From: Candidatus Gracilibacteria bacterium
Lineage (GTDB): Bacteria; Patescibacteriota; Gracilibacteria; UBA1369; UBA12473
Reading direction: 5' to 3'
NCBI GenBank assembly: GCA_041658685.1
Contig: JBAZZS010000004.1
Coordinates: forward strand, 1-36,843
Length of the DNA: 36,843 bases
This document shows, piece after piece, positions 1 through 7,753 of the stretch (positions are counted from its first letter, which is position 1; each line of letters begins with the position of its first letter). A program made the position numbers and the translations under genes. The notes beneath the pieces are model-generated. The model made no database searches, was not told the origin of the DNA, and saw only the letters and a program-made list of their open reading frames with translations.

Positions 1-172
1 GGTGGCTGCGGTTGAGCCCACGGATCCGGTTCTGTCACGGGAGCCGGGGTCGGCTCGGCAGAAACAGGTGGCTGCGGTTGCGCCCACGGATCCGGTTCTG
101 TCACGGGAGCCGGGGTCGGCTCGGCAGAAACGGGTGGCTGCGGTTGAGCCCGCGAATCAGGTTCTGTCACGG
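1..172 (-). repeat. 66-bp in-frame tandem repeat (about 2.6 copies)
   Basis: Units run 1-66, 67-132 and a diverged partial unit from 133 to about 172. The first two copies differ at only a few positions. Because 66 is a multiple of 3, the repeat encodes 22-residue Pro/Glu/Trp units in the minus-strand gene. The array may continue beyond the left edge, so copy number is unknown. Confidence 0.9.
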
Positions 173-638
173 GCAACGGGGTAGAGTCAACCGGCCTCGG
201 TGCCGATTCCGGAATTTTTGCCTTGGAGGGCATAAAAATCGGAGCTTCATACGTCATCGAACCCGCATTTTTTGGCTTTTTTTCTTCCGAAATCACAGAA
301 AAAGAAATCGCAGGTTTAGGTCGAGCCAGGGGTTGATCCTTCTTTGCCTCGGCCTCAACTTCAATTTTAGCCTTGGCTTTGGTTTTCGCCTCATCCCTTT
401 CTTTTTCCATCTCTAAAACCGAATCTCGAGGTTGATCCAACGCTTCTTTCATTTCTTCCTGCATCATTATGGGAGCGGACGTAGCCAAAGAATTCGCTTT
501 TCCGGAAATCAATCCCCCGCGCTTGGAACGCGGACGACGACGGCGACGACGTTTCTTAACTGTAGCGGCACCGAGTTGTCCGGGCTCCACAGAACCCTGC
601 CCTGCCACTCCTCTTTGGGTCAAATCATCATCCGCCAT
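1..638 (-). CDS. Proline-rich repeat protein with basic N-terminal patch (partial, runs off the window)
   Basis: This minus-strand reading frame is open from an ATG at 636-638 to the left edge, giving at least 212 residues; the C-terminus lies outside the window. It starts MADDDLTQRG. At about residues 29-42 it has a run of arginines and lysines (KKRRRRRRPRSKRGG), which suggests nucleic-acid or acidic-membrane binding. A charged Lys/Glu/Ala-rich stretch of coiled-coil or disordered type follows (about 65-105). The visible end is a tandem repeat with a 22-residue unit containing EPDPWAQPQPP and PAPVTEP. There is no signal peptide or membrane segment in the visible part. I recognise no family. 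The arginine patch followed by a long low-complexity region suggests a disordered or envelope-spanning protein, but this is inference. Apparent plus-strand frames here are shadows of the repeat. Confidence 0.7.
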   Translation of the reverse strand, partial: MADDDLTQRGVAGQGSVEPGQLGAATVKKRRRRRRPRSKRGGLISGKANSLATSAPIMMQEEMKEALDQPRDSVLEMEKERDEAKTKAKAKIEVEAEAKKDQPLARPKPAISFSVISEEKKPKNAGSMTYEAPIFMPSKAKIPESAPRPVDSTPLPVTEPDSRAQPQPPVSAEPTPAPVTEPDPWAQPQPPVSAEPTPAPVTEPDPWAQPQP

Positions 639-665
639 ACGTTTTTATTAAAATTTAATCTAATA

Positions 666-671
666 ATTATA
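666..671 (-). promoter_or_regulatory. Extended -10 promoter element of the proline-repeat gene
   Basis: On the minus strand there is a perfect TATAAT preceded by TGC, an extended -10 of the form TGnTATAAT. No good -35 is visible. The expected transcription start is about 20 nt upstream of the ATG at 638. Confidence 0.5.
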
Positions 672-719
672 GCACAAAAAGACTTCTAATGGAAGTTAAA
701 CACAATTTTTAATTTCCCC

Positions 720-1967
720 TCATCCAATTTTAAGAACAGACGTCACCAACAACGCAATCGTAGCCGCAATAATTCCAATAATCGTAAGCCAAGCGATCGC
801 ATTCCCAATCGGTCGATTCACGTGCTCACCCATCACATTTTTATTATTGATGATTTTCATCACAAAAATTAAAATAATGGGAAGCAAAATTCCATTCACA
901 TCTTGAGAAAGAAGCATGACTTTGATCAAATTCACGCCCGGAATCAACACCAACATCGCCGGAAGAAAAATAGAAATGAGAATGATGGAATAAAACATTT
1001 TCCCGCGCTTCCAATCCGTATCAAAGCCATATTCCCATCCAAACGCTTCGCAAATCGCATACGCCGTGGCTGTGGGCAAAATAAACGCGCCCAACATCGA
1101 CGCACTAAACAATCCAAACGCAAACAATAACTGTGCAAAATTACCGGCCAACGGCTTCAACGCCTCGGCCGCATCCTTGGCATCCGTGATCGTAATCCCG
1201 ACTTTATACAACGTGGCCGCCGTAGAAATGATAATGAAAAAGCTCACAATATCCGTGATAAACGCGCCGGCAAACACTTCCAATTTCTCGGCTTTATAAT
1301 GTTTGGCATCCAATCCTTTATCCACCACATACGATTGGATAAAAAATTGTCCCCATGGCGTAATCGTGGTCCCGATCAAAGCAATCATGGTCACTAAAAA
1401 AATCGGAGTCCATTCCAACGTGGGGATAAAAAGACTCTTTGTCGCTTCCGCAAAATCGGGCTTGATCACAAATCCATTGATAATATAAACGATATAAAAC
1501 GCTGAAAAAATAAGAAAAATGCGTTGAGTCGTCTTAAACGATCCTTTGTATAAAACCAACCAAACGATCATGGCCGCCAATGGCACCACAATATATTTAC
1601 TCACATCAAAAATCGAAAAGGATGCCGCAATTCCGGAAAATTCCGCAGTCACGGTTCCCAAATTCGCCACCAACATGGTGATCATGGCAAACGCGGTCCA
1701 CTTCAATCCGAAATTTTCACGAATCACACCCCCCAAGCCTTGACGAGTCACAATACCGATACGAACCCCCATCTCCTGCGTAACGGCCAACGAAATCGTA
1801 ACCAAAAACAAAACCCACAACATTTTTAATCCAAAATGCGCCCCCACAATCGAATACGTGCTGATTCCACCCGCATCATTGTCCGCATTCGCCGCAATAA
1901 TTCCAGGACCGATCACTCCCATAAAAAACAAAATCTTGGGCCATATTCGTTTCGCTCGTTCTTTCAT
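720..1967 (-). CDS. NRAMP-family divalent metal transporter, divergent (Mg2+-type candidate)
   Basis: A 415-residue integral membrane protein with about 11 hydrophobic segments, the usual size for NRAMP/MntH. Helix 1 has GPGIIAANADNDAGG, where the classical DPGN metal-site motif reads DAGG: D31 is kept and the Asn is Gly34. Helix 6 has GTTITPWGQ where classical NRAMPs have a GATVMPH-like motif: the metal-selecting Met is Thr203 and the proton-linked His is Trp205. In classical NRAMPs the Met favours Mn2+/Fe2+ over Mg2+/Ca2+, so its loss points to the NRAMP-related Mg2+ transporter group or a broad divalent carrier. The gene lies 39 nt downstream of a PRC-MgtE_N-CBS protein in the same orientation with no promoter between them, so the two are probably co-transcribed and functionally linked. 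Family assignment is firm; ion choice is inferred. Confidence 0.9.
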   Translation of the reverse strand: MKERAKRIWPKILFFMGVIGPGIIAANADNDAGGISTYSIVGAHFGLKMLWVLFLVTISLAVTQEMGVRIGIVTRQGLGGVIRENFGLKWTAFAMITMLVANLGTVTAEFSGIAASFSIFDVSKYIVVPLAAMIVWLVLYKGSFKTTQRIFLIFSAFYIVYIINGFVIKPDFAEATKSLFIPTLEWTPIFLVTMIALIGTTITPWGQFFIQSYVVDKGLDAKHYKAEKLEVFAGAFITDIVSFFIIISTAATLYKVGITITDAKDAAEALKPLAGNFAQLLFAFGLFSASMLGAFILPTATAYAICEAFGWEYGFDTDWKRGKMFYSIILISIFLPAMLVLIPGVNLIKVMLLSQDVNGILLPIILIFVMKIINNKNVMGEHVNRPIGNAIAWLTIIGIIAATIALLVTSVLKIG

Positions 1968-2006
1968 AATCTTTTAAAGAAAAATTAAAAAACACACCCA
2001 TCGCAA

Positions 2007-3239
2007 TCACGCGCTCGGCATCAAATGACGAAGAATATCATCCACGGTCACCAACCCCAACAACTTATGATGGTCATCCAAAACCGCCACAGTATGCAAA
2101 TTATAACGAGTCATGATTTTGGCAACCAACTCAATATCCGCATCCACATGCACGGTTTGGTGCACACGAATTTTCTTCATAATTTGACGCAATTTTTGAG
2201 ACGGCGGGTACACAATCAACGATCGCATGGAAACAATACCGATGAGTTCATTCACGTCATTCACAATATAAACAAAATTGATGGTGCGTAATGTTTCCGA
2301 AACCTCGCGCACATGTTCGCGCGTCTCGGCCACGGTCCACTTGGGTGTAGCTCGAATAAATTCCGTGGTCATCAAACCTCCGGCCGTATCATTTTCATAA
2401 CGCAAAAATTGTTGAACCGTTTTCTTGCGCTTATCGCTCAAGTTGGACATGATTTTACGACGATCCACAGATTTAAGCGTCTTTAAATAGTCCACCAATT
2501 CATCGATGGGCACGTGCGTTAAAATCCCGGTCAATTGCACGGGATCAAAATTTTTCAACACATGATGCTTGGCTTCCAACTGCAATTCTTCGAAAACTTT
2601 AGCTGCGGTTCGCGCATCCAAAGATTGCATGAGTTTGTGCGATTGATGCGGATTCAAATCTTCCATAATGTTGGCAAGGTCCGCCGGATGGAGCTTTACC
2701 AATTCTTGCGACACCGTAGAAAGCTTGAGCGATTTGCCCACCAACTGCACTTTTTCCCAATCGATAAATTGAGGCTGAAGAAGTGAAAAACCGGGCCAAC
2801 GATCCATTCCCAATCGACGTAAAATCCCTTTGGTGCTCACATCAATTCCCAAAATTTTAAATTCGCCGTTCACCATGCCGAACCGCAAATCATTCACACG
2901 AACCACCCGCGTTCCCTCCAAGTCCACAATTTGTTTATCCAAAATATCCCGCGCCAGCCAATTGTCATGCGTCCTGGAATCATACGGTTGTAATTTAGAG
3001 GCCAATGTACTCAATGTGATCTCGTTTTTCCCCAAATTTTCCACATAATTCAACGCAAAAGTCCGCGGTTCTTTCTCCCCTTTTACTTTATACGCCACCG
3101 CAATCACGGACGGAAATTTATTTTCACTCGGTCGGCTGATCAAATCCGTCACTTTTCCCACCACACGGTCCGCACTGTCGATAATCGGAGCATCCAAAAG
3201 TTGCGAGAGGAAAAACATAGACGAATTTTTTACAGACAT
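2007..3239 (-). CDS. Soluble PRC-barrel / MgtE_N / tandem CBS protein (putative Mg2+ sensor for the adjacent NRAMP)
   Basis: 410 residues. Residues about 8-80 form a PRC-barrel-like domain (LLDAPIIDSADRVVGKVTDL), with a second PRC-like stretch at about 95-160. Residues about 175-280 are a helical MgtE N-domain (LHPADLANIMEDLNP, then ILTHVPIDELVDYL). A CBS pair fills 285-408 (ENDTAGGLMTTEF, then VTVDDILRHL). In MgtE Mg2+ channels the N and CBS domains form the cytosolic Mg2+-sensing plug. Here the transmembrane pore domain is missing: no hydrophobic segment follows the CBS pair. The next gene is an NRAMP-type transporter, so the natural reading is a detached sensor that gates or regulates that transporter. 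The ATG at 3237-3239 is preceded by a promoter, leaving a leader of about 10 nt, too short for an Mg2+ riboswitch. Confidence 0.88.
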   Translation of the reverse strand: MSVKNSSMFFLSQLLDAPIIDSADRVVGKVTDLISRPSENKFPSVIAVAYKVKGEKEPRTFALNYVENLGKNEITLSTLASKLQPYDSRTHDNWLARDILDKQIVDLEGTRVVRVNDLRFGMVNGEFKILGIDVSTKGILRRLGMDRWPGFSLLQPQFIDWEKVQLVGKSLKLSTVSQELVKLHPADLANIMEDLNPHQSHKLMQSLDARTAAKVFEELQLEAKHHVLKNFDPVQLTGILTHVPIDELVDYLKTLKSVDRRKIMSNLSDKRKKTVQQFLRYENDTAGGLMTTEFIRATPKWTVAETREHVREVSETLRTINFVYIVNDVNELIGIVSMRSLIVYPPSQKLRQIMKKIRVHQTVHVDADIELVAKIMTRYNLHTVAVLDDHHKLLGLVTVDDILRHLMPSA

Positions 3240-3255
3240 TTTTTACATTGTCCGT

Positions 3256-3284
3256 ATCTTAAATTGAACGCCTATGTTTAGCAA
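3256..3284 (-). promoter_or_regulatory. Promoter of the MgtE_N-CBS/NRAMP operon
   Basis: On the minus strand, TTGCTA (3279-3284), a 17-bp spacer and TAAGAT (3256-3261). The predicted start is about 10 nt before the ATG. Matched by eye, 4/6 in each box. Confidence 0.45.
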
Positions 3285-3396
3285 GGAATTTAGGTACGAA
3301 TCAAAAGCCATAACTTCACTCTTCTTCCTCAGAGAAAAAGACTCTGTCCTCTCCAGAGAAGCCCACGAAGAATCACTTGAAGTCTCCAGAGCTTAA
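3274..3396 (+). CDS. Possible 40-residue small protein
   Basis: An ATG-to-TAA frame (MFSKEFRYESKA...) of 40 codons with mostly charged residues, sitting in the 158-bp gap between the MgtE_N-CBS gene and the gene ending at 3398; the two 3' ends almost touch. There is no ribosome-binding site and no convincing promoter, and it overlaps the minus-strand promoter at 3256-3284. It may be chance or a gene remnant. Confidence 0.2.
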   Translation: MFSKEFRYESKAITSLFFLREKDSVLSREAHEESLEVSRA

Positions 3397-3397
3397 A

Positions 3398-3853
3398 TCA
3401 TAAATTGTCCCACCACGATTGAGTAACTTCTCTATTACAGTAAAAAGAATCCAAAGCTAAAAATTCATCATCCCAAGCCCCCCAAAAAAGAGAGGTAAGT
3501 CCATCATCGGTCTGTATTTCCTTAAAAGCTGAAAAGAAAACACCCGTACTTCCAGAGTCAGTACTTTTCTGAATCTCTTCCGCCTTCACAAAAAGGAACT
3601 TTGCCTCTTGAAAAAAACGTTCCGCCTCCTTTTGCCGAGCAATTCCCGAATTCAAAATGGCTTGCATACTTTCAAGGGATTTTAGGCAACTCTCAATCGC
3701 CTCACGCGTCTCCAACACTAAAGGATTCTCAAGGGGTTCAGGTAACGGTCGACAAACTTCTCGGGCTCCGGGAACTCTTTCTTCTTCAGCCATCTCAAAA
3801 GAACCGTTATATCCAGAAACGTCCTCTCCGCCAGGAACCAAAACATCTCCCAT
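3398..3853 (-). CDS. Hypothetical acidic protein
   Basis: 151 residues from the ATG at 3851-3853 (MGDVLVPGGEDVSG). An upstream in-frame ATG at 3931 would add 26 residues, but a good promoter lies inside that extension (3887-3915), so I prefer the internal start. Residues about 45-100 are predicted mostly helical, possibly coiled coil (TREAIESCLKSLESMQ, then QKEAERFFQEAKFLFVKAEE). The C-terminus is rich in aromatic and acidic residues (LFWGAWDDEFLALDSF). There is no signal peptide, membrane segment or known motif. It stands alone between the Mg2+/NRAMP operon and the Yip1-like pair. I do not recognise the family. Confidence 0.6.
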   Translation of the reverse strand: MGDVLVPGGEDVSGYNGSFEMAEEERVPGAREVCRPLPEPLENPLVLETREAIESCLKSLESMQAILNSGIARQKEAERFFQEAKFLFVKAEEIQKSTDSGSTGVFFSAFKEIQTDDGLTSLFWGAWDDEFLALDSFYCNREVTQSWWDNL

Positions 3854-3886
3854 AAAAAGACTATTAAATTTCACGAAAACAGAAAT

Positions 3887-3915
3887 AAAATAGAGTTTAT
3901 TAACAAATCCGTCAA
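3887..3915 (-). promoter_or_regulatory. Sigma70-type promoter of the hypothetical gene ending at 3398
   Basis: TTGACG (3910-3915), a 17-bp spacer and TATTTT (3887-3892) on the minus strand. The expected start near 3880 gives a leader of about 27 nt to the ATG at 3853 and argues against the longer start at 3931. Confidence 0.6.
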
Positions 3916-3945
3916 GCCAAACCCTCTCCAAATGAGCCCCTGTTT

Positions 3946-4566
3946 TTACGACCCGTAACTAAAATCAAAAGAATAATTACCGGCGCCAAAACCCAATATA
4001 TTATAAAGAACCATTTGAACAACGCCGACAGCAACCCCGGCAAGAATCGCAACAACCAGCGCTTTTCCAAAAGTGAGTCCCAGAATCTTTTGCATCATTG
4101 TGAAAAATAAAACAATGGCCCAAATCCCTCCCGCAAGCATTCCCAACCCACCCAAAGGAAGCACGGAAAGCACCATGGGAAAAGAAACGATACAAGCAAT
4201 GGTCATAAATTCCTTAAGCGTGACCCCGGGTTTAGCCTCAAACAATTTCTGCGAAAAAATATAAACCAAAGCCATGGAGGCAAGCCCAATAAAAACTCCA
4301 ATCACTCCATTTAAAACGAGATCCAAGGGATCCACTCCCACGTGAACAGTCATCCCCTGGATAGCAGAAATGCTTTTATTCAATCCCATCCAAGTTCTAA
4401 GCACAAAAGCCAATTGAACCAACACATACATGGCAATGGCGTAATTAAAATACGACGCATTTTTAGCCACGCGCAACATAGCGGCACCATCACGATTGAT
4501 CAGCACGGCTTTGACGTCATCAATTAAACCTTTAGGAAGAGATTCGGGGCCGAGAGGAGAATTCAT
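3946..4566 (-). CDS. Yip1-like integral membrane protein
   Basis: 206 residues with a soluble N-terminal 35 residues (LIDDVKAVLINRDGAAMLRVA) and five or so hydrophobic helices: about 42-62, 85-108, 120-140, 143-165 and 170-195. The helix pattern and the short amphipathic N-terminus resemble the YIP1 superfamily of small membrane proteins, whose bacterial role is unclear. Its ATG overlaps the stop of the upstream gene by 4 nt (ATGA), so the two are translationally coupled and may form a heteromer. The assignment rests on topology more than on a diagnostic motif. Confidence 0.65.
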   Translation of the reverse strand: MNSPLGPESLPKGLIDDVKAVLINRDGAAMLRVAKNASYFNYAIAMYVLVQLAFVLRTWMGLNKSISAIQGMTVHVGVDPLDLVLNGVIGVFIGLASMALVYIFSQKLFEAKPGVTLKEFMTIACIVSFPMVLSVLPLGGLGMLAGGIWAIVLFFTMMQKILGLTFGKALVVAILAGVAVGVVQMVLYNILGFGAGNYSFDFSYGS

Positions 4567-5117
4567 ACGGAGAGAGGATTAAAAAAATAAAGGGAACAAA
4601 AAATAAACAACACCGCCACCAAAGTTAATACCGCTTTTTCACGAGCCATGCGTTTAACCACGGGCAACGCTTTCCATAGTACAACCAAAATCCATAATCC
4701 GGAAACCAAGGCGAAAGCGGGATAAATATTCAAAATCCCCACAATATACGCGTACCCCGCCACACGAAAAAATTCCTCAAACGAACCGCGCGCTTTAAAT
4801 AATCGAACCGCAATAAAATGAACTAAAAAAACAGCAAAAATCAACATCAAAGACGCGGCAAAGGTTTGCTCAAAAACTTGAAAAAGCGTGGGACGATACA
4901 TCACCAATCCTCGATACGCATAAGACGGAAACAACATCGACCCCAAACTTCCAAGAAAAGAAGCGACCACGATAAAAAGTGCGGCCATGCGCGTAGCGCT
5001 CGAATCTTTGGAAACCGCAGTCATGGCTTGCGCATCCAATTTTATCACTTTAAACGCATCCCAAAATGCTTGTTTAAAATCCCAGCGCCCGCCTCGATGA
5101 AAAATAGATTGAAACAT
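4563..5117 (-). CDS. Yip1-like integral membrane protein (partner of the downstream gene)
   Basis: 184 residues from the ATG at 5115-5117 (MFQSIFHRGGRW). An upstream ATG at 5162 is possible but lies beyond a perfect TATAAT (5127-5132), so the shorter start is preferred. The architecture matches its neighbour: an amphipathic N-terminal segment (FKQAFWDAFKVIKLDAQAM), then about five membrane helices with FKARGSFEEFFRVAGYAYIVG between two of them. This is analogous to FEAKPGVTLKEFMTIACIVS in the downstream protein, which suggests a tandem gene duplication. It overlaps the next gene by 4 nt. Function unknown. Confidence 0.65.
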   Translation of the reverse strand: MFQSIFHRGGRWDFKQAFWDAFKVIKLDAQAMTAVSKDSSATRMAALFIVVASFLGSLGSMLFPSYAYRGLVMYRPTLFQVFEQTFAASLMLIFAVFLVHFIAVRLFKARGSFEEFFRVAGYAYIVGILNIYPAFALVSGLWILVVLWKALPVVKRMAREKAVLTLVAVLFIFCSLYFFNPLSV

Positions 5118-5126
5118 AATGAAAAA

Positions 5127-5155
5127 ATTATATCTAAAAATTAAATAATGAGCAA
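5127..5155 (-). promoter_or_regulatory. Promoter of the Yip1-like pair, nearly leaderless
   Basis: TTGCTC (5150-5155), a 17-bp spacer and a perfect TATAAT (5127-5132) on the minus strand. The ATG at 5117 is only 9 nt past the -10 box, so the transcript would have a leader of about 0-3 nt. Confidence 0.6.
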
Positions 5156-5217
5156 AAAACAAAATTTTTTACAAAATATTTCCACAAACTTGCCAACCCA
5201 TCTTGGGGGTAAAACAT

Positions 5218-5245
5218 TTTCCAAACCCCTCAATTTCGCTACACT
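5218..5245 (+). promoter_or_regulatory. Possible promoter of hppA
   Basis: TTTCCA (5218-5223), a 16-bp spacer and TACACT (5240-5245), 20 nt before the hppA ATG. Each box matches the consensus at 4/6, so this is only suggestive. Confidence 0.35.
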
Positions 5246-5265
5246 GACACAGATCTTATTTTTTA

Positions 5266-7362
5266 ATGTTCTTTTCTATGTCGCTTCCTCTTCTCGCTTT
5301 GGGTATTAGCGGGCTCGTTTTGGTTTACGCCATCTTCTTGGTGGTCCGCGTGCTCAAATTCAATCCCGGAACCACCACCATGCAAGACATTTCCGAAGCC
5401 ATTAAAGAAGGCGCCATGGCGTTTCTCAATCGCCAGTTCAAAACCATTGCCGTAATCGCCATCATTATTTTTCTCATCATCGGATTTGGAATCCCGGCCG
5501 GAGAAAACAACAACGGATACCTCATGGCCTTCGGATTCTTGGTCGGAGCCTTTTTCTCGGGCTTGGCCGGTTATATTGGTATGGGCATGTCGGTTCGCGC
5601 CAATGTGCGCACCGCGAATGCCGCTAAAACAAGCTTAAAAGAAGCATTGACCGTGGCCGTTAGAGGAGGGTCCGTGACCGGATTTGCCGTCGTGGGCTTG
5701 GCCCTCGCCGGAGTGAGTGGATTCTATTATTTATTCACCCAAATTTGGGATGTGCCCGTGGACGCTGCCCCGGAATTGCTCCTTGGATTTGGATTTGGAG
5801 CTTCATTGGTTTCTTTATTCGCTCGTGTGGGCGGAGGCATTTACACCAAAGCCGCGGATGTGGGAGCCGACCTGGTCGGTAAAGTGGAAAAAGGAATTCC
5901 CGAAGATGATCCGAGAAATCCGGCTGTCATTGCCGACAACGTCGGAGACAACGTCGGAGACTGTGCCGGAATGGGAGCCGATTTATTTGAAACCTATGCC
6001 GTGACCTTGATTGCTGCCATGATTTTGGCCGCCACAACGCTGTTACAAAAAGAAGGAGCCTCCACCATCGTCGTAGAATTCCCATTGATTTTGGGCGCCA
6101 TCGCCGCCATCGCTTCCATCTTAGGAAGTTACTTCATTCGCTTGGGCAAAAAACAAAACATCATGAATGCCCTATATAAAGGAATCTTTGCCACCGAAAT
6201 CCTTTCCGCCATCGGATTCTTTTTTGCCGTCAAATATTTGATGAATGGAGAATTGAAAATTTTCTTAATGACCATTGTCGGATTGGTTCTTACCACCCTC
6301 ATGTTCATGATCACGGAATATTACACGTCCACCAAATACAGCCCGGTGCAAAAAATCGCCATCGCTTCACAAACCGGAGCCGGAACCAACTTGATCAGCG
6401 GACTCGCGGTCGGATTGTACAGCACCGTGGCCCCGGTCCTTGTCATTGTTTCCAGCATCGCGGTTTCATATTGGTTGGGACAAACGTCTTCTCTTGAAAA
6501 TGGAATTTATGGAATCGCGATCGCCGCGGTCTCAATGCTTTCCATCACCGGAATCGTGATCGCCATGGACTCATACGGGCCCATCACCGACAACGCCGGA
6601 GGTATTGCGGAAATGGCAAATCTCCCGGAATCGGTTCGTGTGAACACCGACGCCCTCGACGCGGTCGGGAACACAACCAAAGCCGTAACCAAAGGCTACG
6701 CCATCGCGTCCGCCGCGCTTGCCACACTCGTGCTTTTCCAAGCGTACAGTGAAAAACTCACCGCCAACAGTGTAGGCGAAACATTCGAATTCGCACTCGT
6801 GGATTATCGTGTGATCATCGGACTCTTTATCGGAGGCATGCTCCCCTTCCTCTTCGCCGCGTTCTGTATGGAAGCCGTGGGTAAAGCCGCCAAAAAAGTG
6901 GTGGAAGAAGTTCGCCGCCAATTCAAAGAAATCAAAGGCATTATGGAAGGCAAAGCCAAACCCGAATACGACGTGTGCGTGGACATTGTGACCAAAGCCG
7001 CGCTGAAAGAAATGATCGCTCCCGGGTTGCTTGCCGTAGGTGCACCTCTCTTGGTGGGATTCATTCTCGGGCCATTGGCTTTGGGTGGATTGCTCGCCGG
7101 AGTGATTGTGTCCGGATTGTTGCTCGCCCTTTCCATGGCCAATGGCGGAGGCGCTTGGGACAATGCCAAAAAGTACATTGAAAACGGTCATTTTGGTGGC
7201 AAAGGATCCGACGCGCACAAAGCCGCTGTAGTCGGAGACACGGTCGGTGATCCTTACAAAGACACCGCAGGTCCGGCCCTGAACGCCTTGATCAAAGTCA
7301 TCAACACGATTGCCTTGATCATTGCTCCGTTGATTGCCACGTGGACATTATTTGGGAATTAA
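5266..7362 (+). CDS. hppA: Membrane-bound proton-pumping pyrophosphatase, K+-independent type
   Basis: A 698-residue, multi-helix membrane protein that hydrolyses cytoplasmic PPi and pumps H+. The active-site signature DVGADLVGKVEKGIPEDD is followed by DNVGDNVGDCAGMGADLFE, and a second acidic site near the C-terminus reads GDTVGDPYKDTAGPALN. In the sequence GNTTKAVTKGY, K472 and T475 occupy the positions (460/463 in the Carboxydothermus enzyme) that separate K+-independent (Lys/Thr) from K+-dependent (Ala) enzymes. Since the known Na+ pumps belong to the K+-dependent class, this one should be a plain H+ pump. Length is typical. An in-frame ATG five codons downstream (MSLPLLALG) is an alternative start. 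The gene is monocistronic or read with the small gene at 7451, with an intrinsic terminator at 7397-7426. Confidence 0.96.
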   Translation: MFFSMSLPLLALGISGLVLVYAIFLVVRVLKFNPGTTTMQDISEAIKEGAMAFLNRQFKTIAVIAIIIFLIIGFGIPAGENNNGYLMAFGFLVGAFFSGLAGYIGMGMSVRANVRTANAAKTSLKEALTVAVRGGSVTGFAVVGLALAGVSGFYYLFTQIWDVPVDAAPELLLGFGFGASLVSLFARVGGGIYTKAADVGADLVGKVEKGIPEDDPRNPAVIADNVGDNVGDCAGMGADLFETYAVTLIAAMILAATTLLQKEGASTIVVEFPLILGAIAAIASILGSYFIRLGKKQNIMNALYKGIFATEILSAIGFFFAVKYLMNGELKIFLMTIVGLVLTTLMFMITEYYTSTKYSPVQKIAIASQTGAGTNLISGLAVGLYSTVAPVLVIVSSIAVSYWLGQTSSLENGIYGIAIAAVSMLSITGIVIAMDSYGPITDNAGGIAEMANLPESVRVNTDALDAVGNTTKAVTKGYAIASAALATLVLFQAYSEKLTANSVGETFEFALVDYRVIIGLFIGGMLPFLFAAFCMEAVGKAAKKVVEEVRRQFKEIKGIMEGKAKPEYDVCVDIVTKAALKEMIAPGLLAVGAPLLVGFILGPLALGGLLAGVIVSGLLLALSMANGGGAWDNAKKYIENGHFGGKGSDAHKAAVVGDTVGDPYKDTAGPALNALIKVINTIALIIAPLIATWTLFGN

Positions 7363-7396
7363 AAAAAATATCAAACCACACATTCGAAAAAATCAT

Positions 7397-7426
7397 AAAG
7401 CGCCGAGGAATTCCCTTGGCGCTTTT
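7397..7426 (+). terminator. Intrinsic terminator of hppA
   Basis: Stem AAAGCGCCGAGG with CCTTGGCGCTTT (one G-U pair), a 5-nt loop and a trailing TTTT. It lies 35 nt past the hppA stop. Adenines before the stem could give weak activity on the other strand. Confidence 0.8.
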
Positions 7427-7450
7427 AAAAAATCTATTTAGAATCAAACC

Positions 7451-7651
7451 ATGAATTCTCAAACCTCTCCCCAAACCTCTTTCCAAGCCAAAATTCTAGA
7501 AATCTATGGGGACCGCGTGCTTCTCGACTGTCCAAAAACCGCTTTCCAAGGGCCTATTGAAAAAGGCGCGAAACTAAATTTATCACTCTCCTCTCAAAAG
7601 CCACAAAATATACAATCCGCGCATCGATTGCTGGAGGAATTAATACGATAA
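7451..7651 (+). CDS. Small hypothetical protein
   Basis: 66 residues (MNSQTSPQTSFQAKILEIYG...). The segment FQAKILEIYGDRVLLDC followed by a Gly/Lys turn looks like a short beta-barrel of KOW or OB type, but no family can be named. It lies between the hppA terminator and a terminator at 7754-7774, so it could be its own unit. A TAGAAT box at 7439-7444 ends 6 nt before the ATG, which would give a leaderless mRNA, with a weak TTGGCG 17 bp further upstream overlapping the terminator. Confidence 0.5.
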   Translation: MNSQTSPQTSFQAKILEIYGDRVLLDCPKTAFQGPIEKGAKLNLSLSSQKPQNIQSAHRLLEELIR

Positions 7652-7692
7652 AAAATATCCTATTAAAAAAAGGGGCTGGTGTTTCCGAAATC

Positions 7693-7750
7693 GCATTTTC
7701 AAGGAAGAAACGCCGAGAATCATGATCCGAGGCGTTTCGCTCCCATGCGA
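7693..7750 (+). repeat. Dispersed hairpin repeat, copy A
   Basis: GCATTTTCAAGGAAG, then a hairpin with an 8-bp stem (GAAACGCC with GGCGTTTC), inner GA/GA mismatches and the core ATCATGATCC, then the tail CTCCCATGCGA. It shares the left flank, core and tail with copies B (8602-8686) and C (14051-14134), but the stem is changed on both sides. It lies between the small gene and the 3' end of trpA. Confidence 0.75.
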
Positions 7751-7753
7751 TAG

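Noticed and set aside
2..416. Plus-strand frames rich in Arg/Gly at the left edge
   Set aside because: They are shadows of the 66-bp repeat and of the minus-strand proline-repeat gene, which has a better start, promoter and composition.
6571..7218. 215-codon minus-strand frame inside hppA
   Set aside because: It lies fully within the conserved pyrophosphatase gene, is rich in His/Phe/Gly as expected for an antisense frame, and resembles no protein.
7397..7426. Riboswitch or small RNA after hppA
   Set aside because: The element is a simple hairpin with a T-run and is fully explained as a terminator.
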